Positions 53,642-62,816 are shown, numbered from the stretch's first letter. The stretch: 64,000 bases of DNA from Clostridia bacterium (GCA_017415515.1 JAFQGI010000001.1:1-64000); one strand, 5' to 3'. The notes: a model not told the origin generated them from the letters alone. Numbers and translations are program-made.

Positions 53642-53762
53642 GACTCGGCTCAGAACTCCGATTTTGACAAGGGGAGCCCCAGCACAACCATAGGCTGTCA
53701 CCGTTGTCAAAATCTAAGAAATTCGTCCGTGGGACGAATTTCACGAGTTCAGAGCCTGAGTC
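53642..53762. repeat. nested inverted-repeat element, three-way junction
   Basis: The outer helix is GACTCGGCTCAGAACTC (53642-53658) with GAGTTCAGAGCCTGAGTC (53745-53762), near-perfect. Arm 1 is GATTTTGACAA (53660-53670) with TTGTCAAAATC (53704-53714), 11/11, enclosing 33 nt with a GGGGAGCCCC block. Arm 2 is GAAATTCGTCC-GTG-GGACGAATTTC (53718-53742), 11/11. There is no coding frame. It lies between a terminator and the tRNA-Gly terminator and could be a non-autonomous element or a structured RNA. Confidence 0.7.
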
Positions 53763-53779
53763 AATCCGCAAAAAGAAAT

Positions 53780-53801
53780 CGGACACCCGATTGGGTGTCC
53801 G
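53780..53801 (-). terminator. terminator of tRNA-Gly
   Basis: Perfect 9-bp stem CGGACACCC/GGGTGTCCG followed on the minus strand by ATTTCTTTTT. Confidence 0.88.
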
Positions 53802-53810
53802 TTTTCTTTT

Positions 53811-53886
53811 TGGAGCGGATGACGAGGCTCGAACTCGCTACCTCCACCTTGGCAAGGTGGCGCTCTACCAGATGAGCTACATCCGC
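53811..53886 (-). tRNA. tRNA-Gly (anticodon GCC), CCA encoded
   Basis: On the minus strand: acceptor GCGGATG/CATCCGC, D-arm GCTC...GAGC with TCTGGTA loop, anticodon stem CCACC/GGTGG around TTGCCAA (anticodon GCC, Gly), short variable loop, and T-arm GCGAG-TTCGAGC-CTCGT. The discriminator is T and CCA is encoded (53811-53813). All stems pair. Its terminator lies immediately downstream; no other tRNA adjoins. Confidence 0.95.
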
Positions 53887-53970
53887 ATATCTCTGCAACG
53901 AGGGGTATTATAGCAAACCAATTTCGGCTTGTCAATAGAAAAACCGAAAATAATTCGAAAAAATTTCTCG

Positions 53971-54186
53971 TTACAGAACAAAATCCTCCGGCTTATACTT
54001 CTGCAAGCGGGGCTGACGGAATGGGATGCGCTTGAGGGGGTCATAGCGGAACTTGCGGCACTTGTGATACATCGGCACGATACCGCGGCGAGAGCACAGC
54101 ATCACCCGACCATCGGTGGCACGGCGAGCACTCTGGCAATATTCACAGCAGGGCTGTATGTTGTTGCCGTACAGTTTGCGGCGCAT
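53971..54186 (-). CDS. small Cys-rich conserved protein of Clostridia
   Basis: This 71-residue protein has the pattern MRRKLYGNNIQPCCEYCQSA...VMLCSRRGIV...KCRKFRYDPLKRIP. CxxC plus two single Cys could bind zinc or an Fe-S cluster, and the very basic C-terminus suggests nucleic-acid or ribosome contact. Similar short proteins beginning MRRKLYGN occur across Clostridia without known function. ATG 54186 follows GAAAGGGAGGG. It lies just downstream of the ylbJ-like gene on the same strand. Confidence 0.75.
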   Translation of the reverse strand: MRRKLYGNNIQPCCEYCQSARRATDGRVMLCSRRGIVPMYHKCRKFRYDPLKRIPFRQPRLQKYKPEDFVL

Positions 54187-54231
54187 GGCGAATCCCTCCC
54201 TTTCGGTTGATTTACACCAGTATACCACACC

Positions 54232-55335
54232 TTATGACACATTTCCAGTCTTTTTTTCAGAAAAGTTGGAAAAACACAACATAGCCAGAAAACTGAGCAA
54301 TAAAAGCATCAAGGTGGCCGCCACCGACACGGAATAAGGCACCACGGCGGTAGTGCTGTTCAGGGTGGATCGGTGGATAGGGAATAGAGCGAACAAAGCC
54401 ATGGCCAAGCCGCCGCTGAGGACGCCGTGGAGCAATCGCCACCGCCAAAAGCGAAAGCCGACGATGCGCTCCTGCGGTAGGACGGCGGCTAATTGCCCCT
54501 GCACCGATAATCCGCCCCAACTGAGGGCAAGGCTCAGCCACAGCGGCATGAGCGTACCGCCGCCGGCCAAGGCGATACAGCCGCAACTGACCTCAGTGAT
54601 TGCGGCTAATATTGAGGAAATGGTGGTTGCGTTCGCTTTGAATAGCGAGGCCAAACCTCGTGCCAGTCCGCACCCTTCCGCCAAAGCCAGCCCCGCCGCC
54701 GCCAGCACCACAAAGCCGCACATGGTCAGCAGAGAAGCACAGGTGTCGCTGACGATTTGCGCCATCGGTTTACGTGGTGGCAGAGGGGGTTGTGCCGTTT
54801 GGCGTATACGGCGTTTTCCGCGGCCCAAGACGATACCCAACGCGAGGGAAACCGCGATTTGAGCCGTATACAGCAGCCAACCGGCTTGCACACTGCCCAA
54901 TAACCCTGCTCCCACCGTGCTGACGATGAACCCCGGACCGCCGTTAACACAAAAGGCGGTCATTCGCCGCGTTTCCTCCTCGGTGATTTGTCCTCTTTCC
55001 CGTAATTGGGCGATGGCGATAGCCCCTGCCGGATAGCCCCCCACAAAGCTGAGCAAAATCGCCGTCCCACAGCAACCCGGCAACCCAAATAAACGGTGGG
55101 TGACAGCGGCGATCCATCGCCCCGGTTGACGGCATATGGGGGAATTGGCTAACACCCCTGCCAGCAACATGAACGGATAGAGGGTGGGGATGATGACGGT
55201 GGAGCAGATAGAGAGTCCGCGGCTGATACCGGTTGCCATGGCATTGGGATAGTGGAGCAACAGCAGACAGATCGCCGTCAATGCCGCGATGTAACTCCAA
55301 TCGGTGAAGGTTTTCTTTTTCACGGTCACATACAC
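54232..55335 (-). CDS. ylbJ: YlbJ-like sporulation/nucleoside-recognition (gate) membrane protein
   Basis: This 367-residue polytopic protein has two 'nucleoside recognition' gate-domain halves: GYPAGAIAIAQLRERGQITEEETRRM and CVNGGPGFIVSTVGAG in the first, and EVSCGCIALAG in the second. This is the pattern of YlbJ/SpoIIIAE-neighbour sporulation integral membrane proteins. In Bacillus YlbJ is needed for spore cortex formation. It lies next to yqfC/yqfD, divergently, which supports a sporulation role. The start at 55335 is weakly supported; a GTG a few codons downstream is an alternative. Confidence 0.82.
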   Translation of the reverse strand: MYVTVKKKTFTDWSYIAALTAICLLLLHYPNAMATGISRGLSICSTVIIPTLYPFMLLAGVLANSPICRQPGRWIAAVTHRLFGLPGCCGTAILLSFVGGYPAGAIAIAQLRERGQITEEETRRMTAFCVNGGPGFIVSTVGAGLLGSVQAGWLLYTAQIAVSLALGIVLGRGKRRIRQTAQPPLPPRKPMAQIVSDTCASLLTMCGFVVLAAAGLALAEGCGLARGLASLFKANATTISSILAAITEVSCGCIALAGGGTLMPLWLSLALSWGGLSVQGQLAAVLPQERIVGFRFWRWRLLHGVLSGGLAMALFALFPIHRSTLNSTTAVVPYSVSVAATLMLLLLSFLAMLCFSNFSEKKTGNVS

Positions 55336-55416
55336 AGGTATTCCCCCTTGTTGTATTGTATGAGTGGACTATGACGGCTATGCCTTGCATACATTGTGAC
55401 GATAGGAGTGAACACA

Positions 55417-55659
55417 ATGGCGAAACGGGAATGGTGGTCTCGCATGAGCAACTTTTTTATGGAGGTAGAGGGCGATAAACGCATCGTACTCTCCGGCTGT
55501 CAAGGAATTTGCACCTATACGGAGGAGTGCATTGCATTGCGCACACCTTTTGGGGTGGTGTCGCTGTACGGGCAGGATATGGAGATGGGATGTATGACGG
55601 CAGAGGGAGCCACCGTCACGGGGAAAATACAGCGTATTGAATTTGGGGAGGAAGCATAG
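55417..55659 (+). CDS. yqfC: sporulation protein YqfC
   Basis: This 80-residue YqfC-domain protein shows KRIVLSGCQGICTYTEECIALRTPFGVVSLYGQDMEM (shortened here to GCQGICTYTEECI and GVVSLYGQDM), the conserved core of the family found only in endospore-formers. ATG 55417 follows GATAGGAGTG. It precedes yqfD by 2 bp, as in most Firmicutes, and both are mother-cell (SigE) genes in Bacillus; no clear SigE promoter is asserted here. Confidence 0.9.
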   Translation: MAKREWWSRMSNFFMEVEGDKRIVLSGCQGICTYTEECIALRTPFGVVSLYGQDMEMGCMTAEGATVTGKIQRIEFGEEA

Positions 55660-55661
55660 GT

Positions 55662-56840
55662 ATGGTGTCGCAACTATTGCGCTGGTTTCCCGGTTGGGTG
55701 CGGGTGGAGGCGGAGGGAGGTTATCCGGAACGTCTGCTCAACGCCGTCACCATGGCACAGATCGCGGCGTGGAATGTGCGTCGTAAAGGCGAATCGGTGC
55801 GTTTTTCCTGTCTAGCAGGAGATTATCGGGCATTGCGTCCGTTGGCTCGCAAAGCCTGTGTTCGGATGCGGGTGAGGCACAAGCACGGGTTGCCTTTTTG
55901 GCGGCATCGTTACCGCCGTCGCAAAGGGTTGCTGGTGGGATTGGCGTTATATCTGTTCGTGCTGGCGTGGCTGAGCCCTCGTATTTGGGTGATCGAAGTG
56001 TCGGGGAATTCCGTGACTTCTACGGAGGAGATCCTTGCCATTGCTCAACAACACGGTGTGGTGCTGGGGGCACGTATGGATGACGTGGACGTTAAGGGGA
56101 TGCAAATCGGAGGCACCAAAGACACCCCGACGCTATCTTTCATCACCGTCAATCCCAGCCATTGTGTGGCTCGCATTGAGGTGACGGAGCGGGAGCAGTC
56201 GCCGCCCCCCTTGGATTTGTCGCAGCCTTCGGACGTGGTGGCGCTTCGTGACGGGCGCATATTGCAGATGGAGGTGTACGGCGGACAAAAGCTGGTGAAG
56301 GTGGGTGAGGCGGTGACAGCCGGAACGCGGCTGGTGACGGGACGGGTGGAAACGGAAATGGGGGAGCAACTGTACCGATCCTATGGCGAAATATGGGCAG
56401 AAACCAGGCGGCAGATCACCGTTACTGTGCCGCTGACCTTTTCATACACTGAGCCAACGGGAGAGGTCATCTGTCAGCCCACGATCACCTTTCTCTTTTG
56501 GAAAATACCGCTGTATAGTAAATTGCCTTTACAGACGAAAAGCCGTCAATATCAAGCTTCTCACTTCCTTACGGTGAACAAAACTGTTTTGCCGTTGGGG
56601 GTCACAAACACATATCAAATGCCGGTCAAAACCGTCACTTCTACCCGTACCGAGGAGCAAGCGCAAGCGTTGGCTCAGCAACAATTGGCCGAAAAAGAGG
56701 CCGCTTTATTCTTGCCGGAATCCTTTGCCGAGCTCTCTCGGCACGAAGGGGTGGAAGACGGCGTCTATATTCTGCGGGTAGACTATCTATGCCGGGAAAA
56801 CATTGCGGTGGAGGTGCCGCTGGACGGTCAACTGCCGTAA
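55662..56840 (+). CDS. yqfD: sporulation protein YqfD
   Basis: This 392-residue protein has a cytoplasmic N-terminal part of about 90 residues with RFSCLAGDYRALRPLARKA, one membrane helix (GLLVGLALYLFVLAWL, about 88-105) and an extracellular region beginning IWVIEVSGNSVTSTEEIL (POTRA-like). It then carries the family-typical VEVYGGQKLVKVGEAVTAG and ends with an EEQAQALAQQQLAEKEAAL helix. It is the SigE-regulon partner of YqfC. Start ATG is 2 bp after yqfC. The gene is followed by 90 bp holding the phoH promoter. Confidence 0.9.
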   Translation: MVSQLLRWFPGWVRVEAEGGYPERLLNAVTMAQIAAWNVRRKGESVRFSCLAGDYRALRPLARKACVRMRVRHKHGLPFWRHRYRRRKGLLVGLALYLFVLAWLSPRIWVIEVSGNSVTSTEEILAIAQQHGVVLGARMDDVDVKGMQIGGTKDTPTLSFITVNPSHCVARIEVTEREQSPPPLDLSQPSDVVALRDGRILQMEVYGGQKLVKVGEAVTAGTRLVTGRVETEMGEQLYRSYGEIWAETRRQITVTVPLTFSYTEPTGEVICQPTITFLFWKIPLYSKLPLQTKSRQYQASHFLTVNKTVLPLGVTNTYQMPVKTVTSTRTEEQAQALAQQQLAEKEAALFLPESFAELSRHEGVEDGVYILRVDYLCRENIAVEVPLDGQLP

Positions 56841-56954
56841 GATGATGAAAAGAGAAAAAATTCATCACTTTTTATGCAGTTTGACAAATGACAAAACCGG
56901 ATTTTTGTTGTATAATAGTAGCATCTTAGAAAGATGGGAAGATGTACGCTTTTT

Positions 56955-57965
56955 ATGACGGAACAAATCATTCAAGTGGAACGGATGGAAGAGGCTGTTT
57001 CGCTTTTTGGAAGTTACGACAGCAATATTCGCTTGTTGGAGCAGGAATATGACGTTAAGGTGATCATTCGTGATACCCAAATCAAGGTCAGCGGCGAACA
57101 GCCCGGCGTGATGACGGCGGTTAAGGCGATCAACGGCCTGCTGCATCTCATCAACAGCGGCGAACAACTGACCGAGCAGAATGTACGTTACGTGATGACT
57201 CTCGTTCGGGAGGGTGCCGAAGACACCGTTCGCCAACTGGGCGGCGATACACTGTGCGTTACCACCAAGGGCAAGCCGATCAAACCCAAAACCTTGGGAC
57301 AGAAAAAGTATGTGGAAGCCATCCAAAAGAACACGGTGACGCTGGGTATCGGTCCTGCCGGTACGGGTAAGACCTATCTGGCGGTGGCGATGGCGGTCAG
57401 GGCCTATAAGGCGAAGGAGATCGATCGCATTATCCTCACCCGACCTGCTGTGGAAGCGGGCGAAAGGTTGGGCTTTTTGCCCGGTGATCTGCAAAGCAAG
57501 GTAGATCCCTATCTGCGTCCGTTGTATGATGCGCTGTTTGAGATGCTGGGTGCGGAAACGGTGCAGCGTTATTTGGAACGGGGCGATATTGAGATTGCAC
57601 CGCTGGCTTATATGCGTGGTCGAACGCTGGACGACAGCTTTATCATTCTGGACGAGGCGCAGAACACCACCCCTGAGCAGATGAAAATGTTTCTCACCCG
57701 TCTGGGCTTCAACTCCAAAATGGTCATCACCGGTGACGTGACCCAGATCGACCTGCCGGACGGCAAGATGAGCGGTTTGAAACAAGTGATGAAGATTTTG
57801 CACGGTGTGGAGGACATCGCCATCCGTGAATTTAAGCAGGCAGACGTGGTGCGTCATCAGTTGGTGCAACGCATCATCGCCGCTTATGAGAAGTATGACA
57901 ATGCACGGGCCGAGGCTCGGGCTAACCACAAAAAAGAGGAGAAAAGGGGCAAGAACCATGGATAA
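56955..57965 (+). CDS. phoH: PhoH-family ATPase
   Basis: This protein of about 336 residues has an N-terminal KH-like segment (LFGSYDSNIRLLEQEYDVKV) and a RecA-like ATPase with Walker A GPAGTGKT (133-140) and Walker B FIILDEAQNTTPEQ. PhoH proteins are probable RNA helicase/ATPase partners of YbeY. ATG 56955 fits the family's start; ATG 56934 in frame would add seven residues. The stop overlaps ybeY. A TATAAT at about 56911-56916 is the likely -10, with an unclear -35. Confidence 0.92.
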   Translation: MTEQIIQVERMEEAVSLFGSYDSNIRLLEQEYDVKVIIRDTQIKVSGEQPGVMTAVKAINGLLHLINSGEQLTEQNVRYVMTLVREGAEDTVRQLGGDTLCVTTKGKPIKPKTLGQKKYVEAIQKNTVTLGIGPAGTGKTYLAVAMAVRAYKAKEIDRIILTRPAVEAGERLGFLPGDLQSKVDPYLRPLYDALFEMLGAETVQRYLERGDIEIAPLAYMRGRTLDDSFIILDEAQNTTPEQMKMFLTRLGFNSKMVITGDVTQIDLPDGKMSGLKQVMKILHGVEDIAIREFKQADVVRHQLVQRIIAAYEKYDNARAEARANHKKEEKRGKNHG

Positions 57966-58464
57966 AATCAAGGTCAACATTGAAAACCAGCAAAAAGCGA
58001 TTAAAGTTCCTACCGGTGTGCGTATGCTTATTCGCCGTTGTTGCCATGCCGTGTTGGAGTTGGAGGGCTTTGAAGGTTCCGCTGAGGTGGATGTGTCCCT
58101 GGTGGATAATCAGCGTATCCACGAAATCAATCTGGAGCAGCGCAACATAGATGCGCCTACCGACGTGTTGTCCTTCCCCCTGGGGGAGAATGGCGTGTAT
58201 GACAAGAATCCTGCCACCGGTGCCTATATGCTGGGCGACATCGTGATTTCTATGGAAAAGGCGCAGGCACAGGCGGAGGAATTCGGCCATACATTCCAAC
58301 GTGAGGTGGGCTATTTAGCTGTCCATTCCATGCTCCACCTGCTGGGCTACGACCACGTGCAGGGCGGCTTAGAGGCTGTGCGTATGCGCGAAAAGGAAGA
58401 GGCTGTGATGCTGTCTGTCGGTTTGCCCCGCGGCAGCAGTTATGTGTTGGAAGAGGATCAATAA
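57958..58464 (+). CDS. ybeY: endoribonuclease YbeY (rRNA maturation)
   Basis: This 168-residue metal-dependent RNase acts in 16S rRNA 3'-end maturation and 70S quality control. The zinc motif HSMLHLLGYDH (His123, His127, His133) is complete, preceded by APTDVLSFPL. The C-terminal EKEEAVMLSVGL is family-typical. The ATG overlaps the phoH stop, keeping the functional pair coupled. Confidence 0.95.
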   Translation: MDKIKVNIENQQKAIKVPTGVRMLIRRCCHAVLELEGFEGSAEVDVSLVDNQRIHEINLEQRNIDAPTDVLSFPLGENGVYDKNPATGAYMLGDIVISMEKAQAQAEEFGHTFQREVGYLAVHSMLHLLGYDHVQGGLEAVRMREKEEAVMLSVGLPRGSSYVLEEDQ

Positions 58465-58526
58465 TCTCGTGCCCTGCTTTGACGTCAGCCAAAGCAGGGT
58501 CGCTTTGTGAATAGGAGAACAGAAAA

Positions 58527-59429
58527 ATGGAGACAGTATCCGCATTTGTGGCCATTGTTGGCCGTCCCAACGTGGGCAAATCCTCGCTGCTGAATGCTTT
58601 GGTGGGCAAAAAGGTGGCGATTGTATCGGACAAGCCCCAAACCACCCGCACCCGCATTATGGGCGTGGTGACCAAAGAGAATATGCAGTTGGTGTTTTTG
58701 GACACCCCCGGCAACCACAAGCCCCGCACTCGTTTAGGTGATTTCATGGTGCGCTCCATCGGCGAGGCGGTGTCCGGCGTGGACGTGGGCCTGCTGGTGA
58801 CCGAGCCTCGCACTACCATCCGTGAGGAGGAGCAGGCGTTATTGAATCAGCTCAAGCAGAAAAAGGTGCCGATCGTTCTCGCCATCAATAAGATTGACAC
58901 CCTCACCGACAAAAGTGTGCTGCTTTCCTGCATCGATGTGTGGAAGCAGCAGGCGGATTTTGCCGCAATCGTCCCCGTTTCTGCCATGAACGGTGACGGC
59001 TTGGATGGATTATTGGAGGAACTGGCGAAATTTACATTTGAAAGCCCGCATTTCTTCCCGGCAGACGCCTCCAGCGACCAAACCGAGCAGGCAATCGCTT
59101 CTGAGGTGATCCGCGAGAAGATGTTGCAGTTGCTTCGCCAGGAGATTCCCCACGGTATCGCTGTCGCTATTGAGCGTTGGGGTGAGCGGGAGACCGAAAA
59201 GGGCACCATTCTGGATATCGACGCCTATATTTACTGCGAGCGAGACAGCCACAAAGGGATGGTCATCGGCAAAAAAGGTGCGATGCTTAAAGAGATTGCG
59301 TCCCGCGCCCGCACCGAGCTGGAGGAGCTGTTCGACACCAAGGTAAATCTCCAATGCTGGGTCAAGGTGAAGGAGGACTGGCGTAACCGTCAGGGCTTCC
59401 TTAGCGGTCTCGGCTATAAATTTGACTAA
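58527..59429 (+). CDS. era: GTPase Era
   Basis: This 300-residue ribosome-assembly GTPase has G1 GRPNVGKSS (12-20), G2/effector KPQTTRTRIMG, G3 DTPG, G4 NKID and G5 VSAMNGDG, followed by a KH domain with GMVIGKKGAMLKEI. It binds the 3' end of 16S rRNA, the product of YbeY's neighbourhood. The ATG follows ATAGGAGAACAGAAAA. Between ybeY and era the Bacillus genes dgkA and cdd are missing; cdd is at 13134. Confidence 0.96.
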   Translation: METVSAFVAIVGRPNVGKSSLLNALVGKKVAIVSDKPQTTRTRIMGVVTKENMQLVFLDTPGNHKPRTRLGDFMVRSIGEAVSGVDVGLLVTEPRTTIREEEQALLNQLKQKKVPIVLAINKIDTLTDKSVLLSCIDVWKQQADFAAIVPVSAMNGDGLDGLLEELAKFTFESPHFFPADASSDQTEQAIASEVIREKMLQLLRQEIPHGIAVAIERWGERETEKGTILDIDAYIYCERDSHKGMVIGKKGAMLKEIASRARTELEELFDTKVNLQCWVKVKEDWRNRQGFLSGLGYKFD

Positions 59430-59489
59430 TATTTCCGCTTTGTATCGGCACGACTTCGGGTATGCTACTCTTACAAAGGGGGCGTATCT

Positions 59490-59672
59490 ATGGATAAAAA
59501 GAAGTTGTGGCACACCTTTACCCACAGCGGTAAGGTGGAGGATTATTTGCGCTATCGGGGCATCGTGGTGACACCCCGTGCCACCGATAGTGTTGTAGAG
59601 GAGGAATCGGGCTATGGCAAGCGCCCCGAAACAGCATCTGATGACCGACGGCCTGATTCTGCGGGATTATGA
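59490..59672 (+). CDS. yqzL: YqzL-like small protein
   Basis: This 60-residue protein has an N-terminal half (KKLWHTFTHSGKVEDYLRYRGI) that matches the YqzL family: an aromatic-rich W-x-x-F-x-x-T/S-G-x-x-E-x-Y-L-x-Y pattern. YqzL is always found between era and recO in Firmicutes and has no known function. The C-terminal 20 residues overlap the recO start in another frame and are probably not constrained. The ATG follows AAAGGGGGCG. Confidence 0.8.
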   Translation: MDKKKLWHTFTHSGKVEDYLRYRGIVVTPRATDSVVEEESGYGKRPETASDDRRPDSAGL

Positions 59673-60381
59673 CACGGTGGCGGAGGCAGATCGGTTCATC
59701 GCCATTCTCACGCGGGATAAGGGCGTTATCCGTGCCACGGCGCGGGGGGCTCGGCGGGTGACCAGTCGCTCCGGCGCGGCCACGCAGCCGCTGTGTTATG
59801 CCAAGTTGAGTTTAATCCCCGGTCGGGATAAATATATCATCGAGGATGCCAAGCCGATCGAGGTCTTTTTCCCTTTGCGGCAGGATGTGGAGCGGTTGGC
59901 GCTGGCTCAATATTTCTGCGAGCTGGCGCTGTCGCTGTGTCCTTCCGATACACCCGCCGAGGACCATCTACGGCTGCTTCTGGGCGGTTTGCACTATCTG
60001 GCGGTAGGGGAGAAGGATCCTCTGCTTGTTAAGGCGGTGGTGGAGGGACGGTTGCTCTGCTTAGAGGGATACGCCCCCGATTTGAGCGGTTGCGCCCATT
60101 GCGGGCGGGAGGATGTGCCGCTGTATTTTTCTCCGACGGCCGGTACGCTGTTCTGCGGCGACCACGTGACGGCGGGAGATGCCCTGGCGGTATCGGCAGG
60201 GGTGCTGGCGGCCTTGCGCCACGTTTTGTACGGCTCGTTTGAGCGTTGCTTTGCTTTTGCTCTGCCCACTGCGGATACCGCGGCGTTAGCCACCATCACT
60301 GAGCGCTTTTTGCTGGCGCAACAGCAAAAAACGTATAAGACCTTGGAATTCTACCATACATTACGAACCGAAGGAATCTAA
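59614..60381 (+). CDS. recO: DNA repair protein RecO
   Basis: This 255-residue recombination mediator has an N-terminal OB fold (HLMTDGLILRDYDTVAEADRFIAILTRDKG, abbreviated here as LILRDYDTVAEADRF) and a helical domain. The zinc finger is CAHCGREDVPLYFSP with a second part FCGDH in place of the usual second C-x-x-C. It loads RecA with RecF/RecR. The ATG overlaps yqzL by about 59 bp in a different frame, with AGAGGAGG upstream. mutS2 starts 6 bp after the stop. Confidence 0.92.
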   Translation: MASAPKQHLMTDGLILRDYDTVAEADRFIAILTRDKGVIRATARGARRVTSRSGAATQPLCYAKLSLIPGRDKYIIEDAKPIEVFFPLRQDVERLALAQYFCELALSLCPSDTPAEDHLRLLLGGLHYLAVGEKDPLLVKAVVEGRLLCLEGYAPDLSGCAHCGREDVPLYFSPTAGTLFCGDHVTAGDALAVSAGVLAALRHVLYGSFERCFAFALPTADTAALATITERFLLAQQQKTYKTLEFYHTLRTEGI

Positions 60382-60387
60382 CATACT

Positions 60388-62778
60388 ATGAATCGTGATT
60401 TACGTGCATTAGAACTGGATAAAATTCTGGATTTGCTGGCGGGGGAAACCTGCTGCGCTGCCGCAGCGGATATGGCGCGTTCTTTGCGCCCTGCGGTGGA
60501 GAAGGAGCAGGCACAGCGTCTGTTGCAGGAGACGGACGATGCCTGCCGCTTGATGGCGGGGTTCGGCAGTCCCTCCTTTGGGCAGTTGACCGACGTGACC
60601 AATCCTTTGCGCCGTGCGGAAGCAGGGGCTTGTTTGTCTTTGGCGGAGTTTTTGCGGATTGCAGACATTCTGCGTACCATTCGTGGTATCAGCCAGTGGC
60701 GCTCCCATTGCGAGGGGATTTCTACCTGCCTAGACGACCGCTTTTCGGTGCTGGTACCCAACAAGTACTTGGAGGAAAAGATTGCCGCGGTGGTGGTGAA
60801 TGAGGAAGAGGTGGCCGACAACGCCTCTCCCGCGCTGGCCGACATCCGCCGCAAGATGCGTGCGGCTTCGGCCCGTGTCCGCGACCAGCTGGATAAGCTG
60901 GTGCGCTCTGCCGCCTACCAAAAGGCGTTGCAGGAGCCGATTGTCACCATTCGCGGCGGTCGCTTTGTGGTGCCCGTTAAAGCGGAGCACCGCGGCGAGG
61001 TGGCGGGTTTGGTTCACGACACCTCCTCCAGCGGTGCCACCGTGTTTGTGGAGCCCATGGGCGTGGTGGAGGCAAACAACGAGATGAAGGTGCTCAAATC
61101 CAAGGAAGAAGCTGAGATTGAGCGTATCCTCTTTGCGCTGTCTGCCGAAGCGGGCAGCTTTGCCACTGCTATCATTTCGGATTATCGCATTCTGTTGGAG
61201 CTGAATCTTATTTTTGCCAAGGCTCGCTTGGCTTATAAGATGAAGGCCATCAAACCGAGTTTGTCCGACGACGGACATATTACCCTCAACAAAGCACGCC
61301 ATCCCTTGATTGACCCGCAGAAGGTGGTTCCCATCAACGTGGAGTTGGGCGGCGCATACGATACCCTCGTGGTCACCGGCCCCAACACCGGCGGTAAGAC
61401 CGTTACGCTGAAAACCATCGGGTTGTTGACCGTAATGGCTATGTGCGGTCTGCTGGTACCGGTAGGGGATAACAGCCGGCTGTCGGTGTTTCGGCGGGTG
61501 CTGGTGGACATTGGTGACGAGCAGTCCATCGAGCAGTCTTTGTCTACTTTCTCTGCCCATATGACCAATGTCATCCGCATTCAGAAAGAGGCAGACGAAC
61601 ATAGCTTGGTGTTGCTGGATGAACTGGGCGCCGGTACCGACCCCGTGGAGGGGGCGGCGCTGGCCATCGCCATTCTGGAGCGCTTGCGGTCTCAAGGTGC
61701 GCGCATCGGTGCCACCACCCACTATGCGGAGCTGAAAGCCTATGCCATTCATACCAATGGGGTGGAGAATGCCAGCTGCGAGTTTGACGTGGCCTCTCTG
61801 CGCCCCACCTATCGGCTGATGATCGGCGTTCCCGGTCGTTCCAACGCTTTTGCCATCACCGAGCGGTTGGGGATGGACGTGGCCTTGGTGGAGCATGCCC
61901 GCAGTTTGGTATCGGGTGACGATCAGATGCTGGAAGATGTGGTCAGCCGCTTGGATGCCCGCCATCAGGAGCTGGAAAGCCAGTTGTCTGCTGCTGAGAG
62001 CGCCCGTGTGCGTGCCGAGCGTGCCGCCCGCGAGAGTGAGGAGAAATTAGAGGATATCCGCACTCGCCGCGAAAAGGAGATTGAGGCAGGCCGACAGGAG
62101 GCTCGCCGCATCGTGGAAAAGGCGCGTTATGAGGCGCAAAAGCTGATGGATGAGCTGGACGATCTGCGCAAGCAGAAGGAGGCGGCGGAGTTTGCCGATA
62201 AGACCCGCCAGGCCAAAAGTCAGCTGAAATCCCGCCTCAATCGGATGGACGATGCCATTGATCCTGTCACCGAGCAGGAGCGAGAGGAATACACGCTGCC
62301 TCGCGCAGTGGTGGCGGGGGACACCGTTCAGCTTATGGATATGGGGCTTAAGGCTGTTGTGCTGAAAGCCGCCGATCATCAAGGCATGGTGGAGGTGCAG
62401 GCCGGTGCCATACGCACCCGCACCCCGGTGTCCAATCTGCGTCTGTACGAATCCAAACGTGCCGAGAAAAAGGGACGCACCGTCCCCGTGTCCGGCGTTC
62501 GTGTGGGTGGTTTGACCTCTCGCATGGAGCGGCAGGTGCACACCGATTTGGACCTGCGAGGTCAGTCGGTGGAGGAGGCGCTGCTGGAGATTGACCGCTT
62601 CTTGGATAATGCGGTTCTCTGCGGCTTGGAAAGGGTCACCATCATTCACGGTAAGGGCACAGGTGTGCTGCGCTCGGCGGTTCACGCCCACCTCAAGGGC
62701 CATCGCCAGGTAAAAGGCTTCCGTTTGGGTGCCTTTGGCGAGGGAGAGCACGGCGTCACCGTAGTGGAATTGAAATAA
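60388..62778 (+). CDS. mutS2: endonuclease MutS2
   Basis: This 796-residue MutS2 has helical core domains (1-300), then the ABC-type ATPase with Walker A GPNTGGKT (331-338) and LLDELGAGTDP. A long coiled coil follows at about 520-620 (ESEEKLEDIRTRREKEIEA, ARYEAQKLMDELDDL). The C-terminal Smr nuclease domain has DLDLRGQSVEEALLEID and the HGKGTGVLRSAV loop. It acts in ribosome rescue and suppression of recombination, not mismatch repair. Complete length. Confidence 0.96.
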   Translation: MNRDLRALELDKILDLLAGETCCAAAADMARSLRPAVEKEQAQRLLQETDDACRLMAGFGSPSFGQLTDVTNPLRRAEAGACLSLAEFLRIADILRTIRGISQWRSHCEGISTCLDDRFSVLVPNKYLEEKIAAVVVNEEEVADNASPALADIRRKMRAASARVRDQLDKLVRSAAYQKALQEPIVTIRGGRFVVPVKAEHRGEVAGLVHDTSSSGATVFVEPMGVVEANNEMKVLKSKEEAEIERILFALSAEAGSFATAIISDYRILLELNLIFAKARLAYKMKAIKPSLSDDGHITLNKARHPLIDPQKVVPINVELGGAYDTLVVTGPNTGGKTVTLKTIGLLTVMAMCGLLVPVGDNSRLSVFRRVLVDIGDEQSIEQSLSTFSAHMTNVIRIQKEADEHSLVLLDELGAGTDPVEGAALAIAILERLRSQGARIGATTHYAELKAYAIHTNGVENASCEFDVASLRPTYRLMIGVPGRSNAFAITERLGMDVALVEHARSLVSGDDQMLEDVVSRLDARHQELESQLSAAESARVRAERAARESEEKLEDIRTRREKEIEAGRQEARRIVEKARYEAQKLMDELDDLRKQKEAAEFADKTRQAKSQLKSRLNRMDDAIDPVTEQEREEYTLPRAVVAGDTVQLMDMGLKAVVLKAADHQGMVEVQAGAIRTRTPVSNLRLYESKRAEKKGRTVPVSGVRVGGLTSRMERQVHTDLDLRGQSVEEALLEIDRFLDNAVLCGLERVTIIHGKGTGVLRSAVHAHLKGHRQVKGFRLGAFGEGEHGVTVVELK

Positions 62779-62781
62779 CAA

Positions 62782-62816
62782 CAACAGCCGACGGCAATCT
62801 ATGCCGTCGGCTGTTT
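62782..62816. terminator. terminator between convergent genes
   Basis: AACAGCCGACGGC/GCCGTCGGCTGTT hairpin with T-run. Confidence 0.9.

Noticed and set aside
60730..61965. 411-codon minus-strand frame opposite mutS2
   Set aside because: Complement of a conserved gene with strong codon bias; His/Gln/Gly-rich composition and no plausible start.
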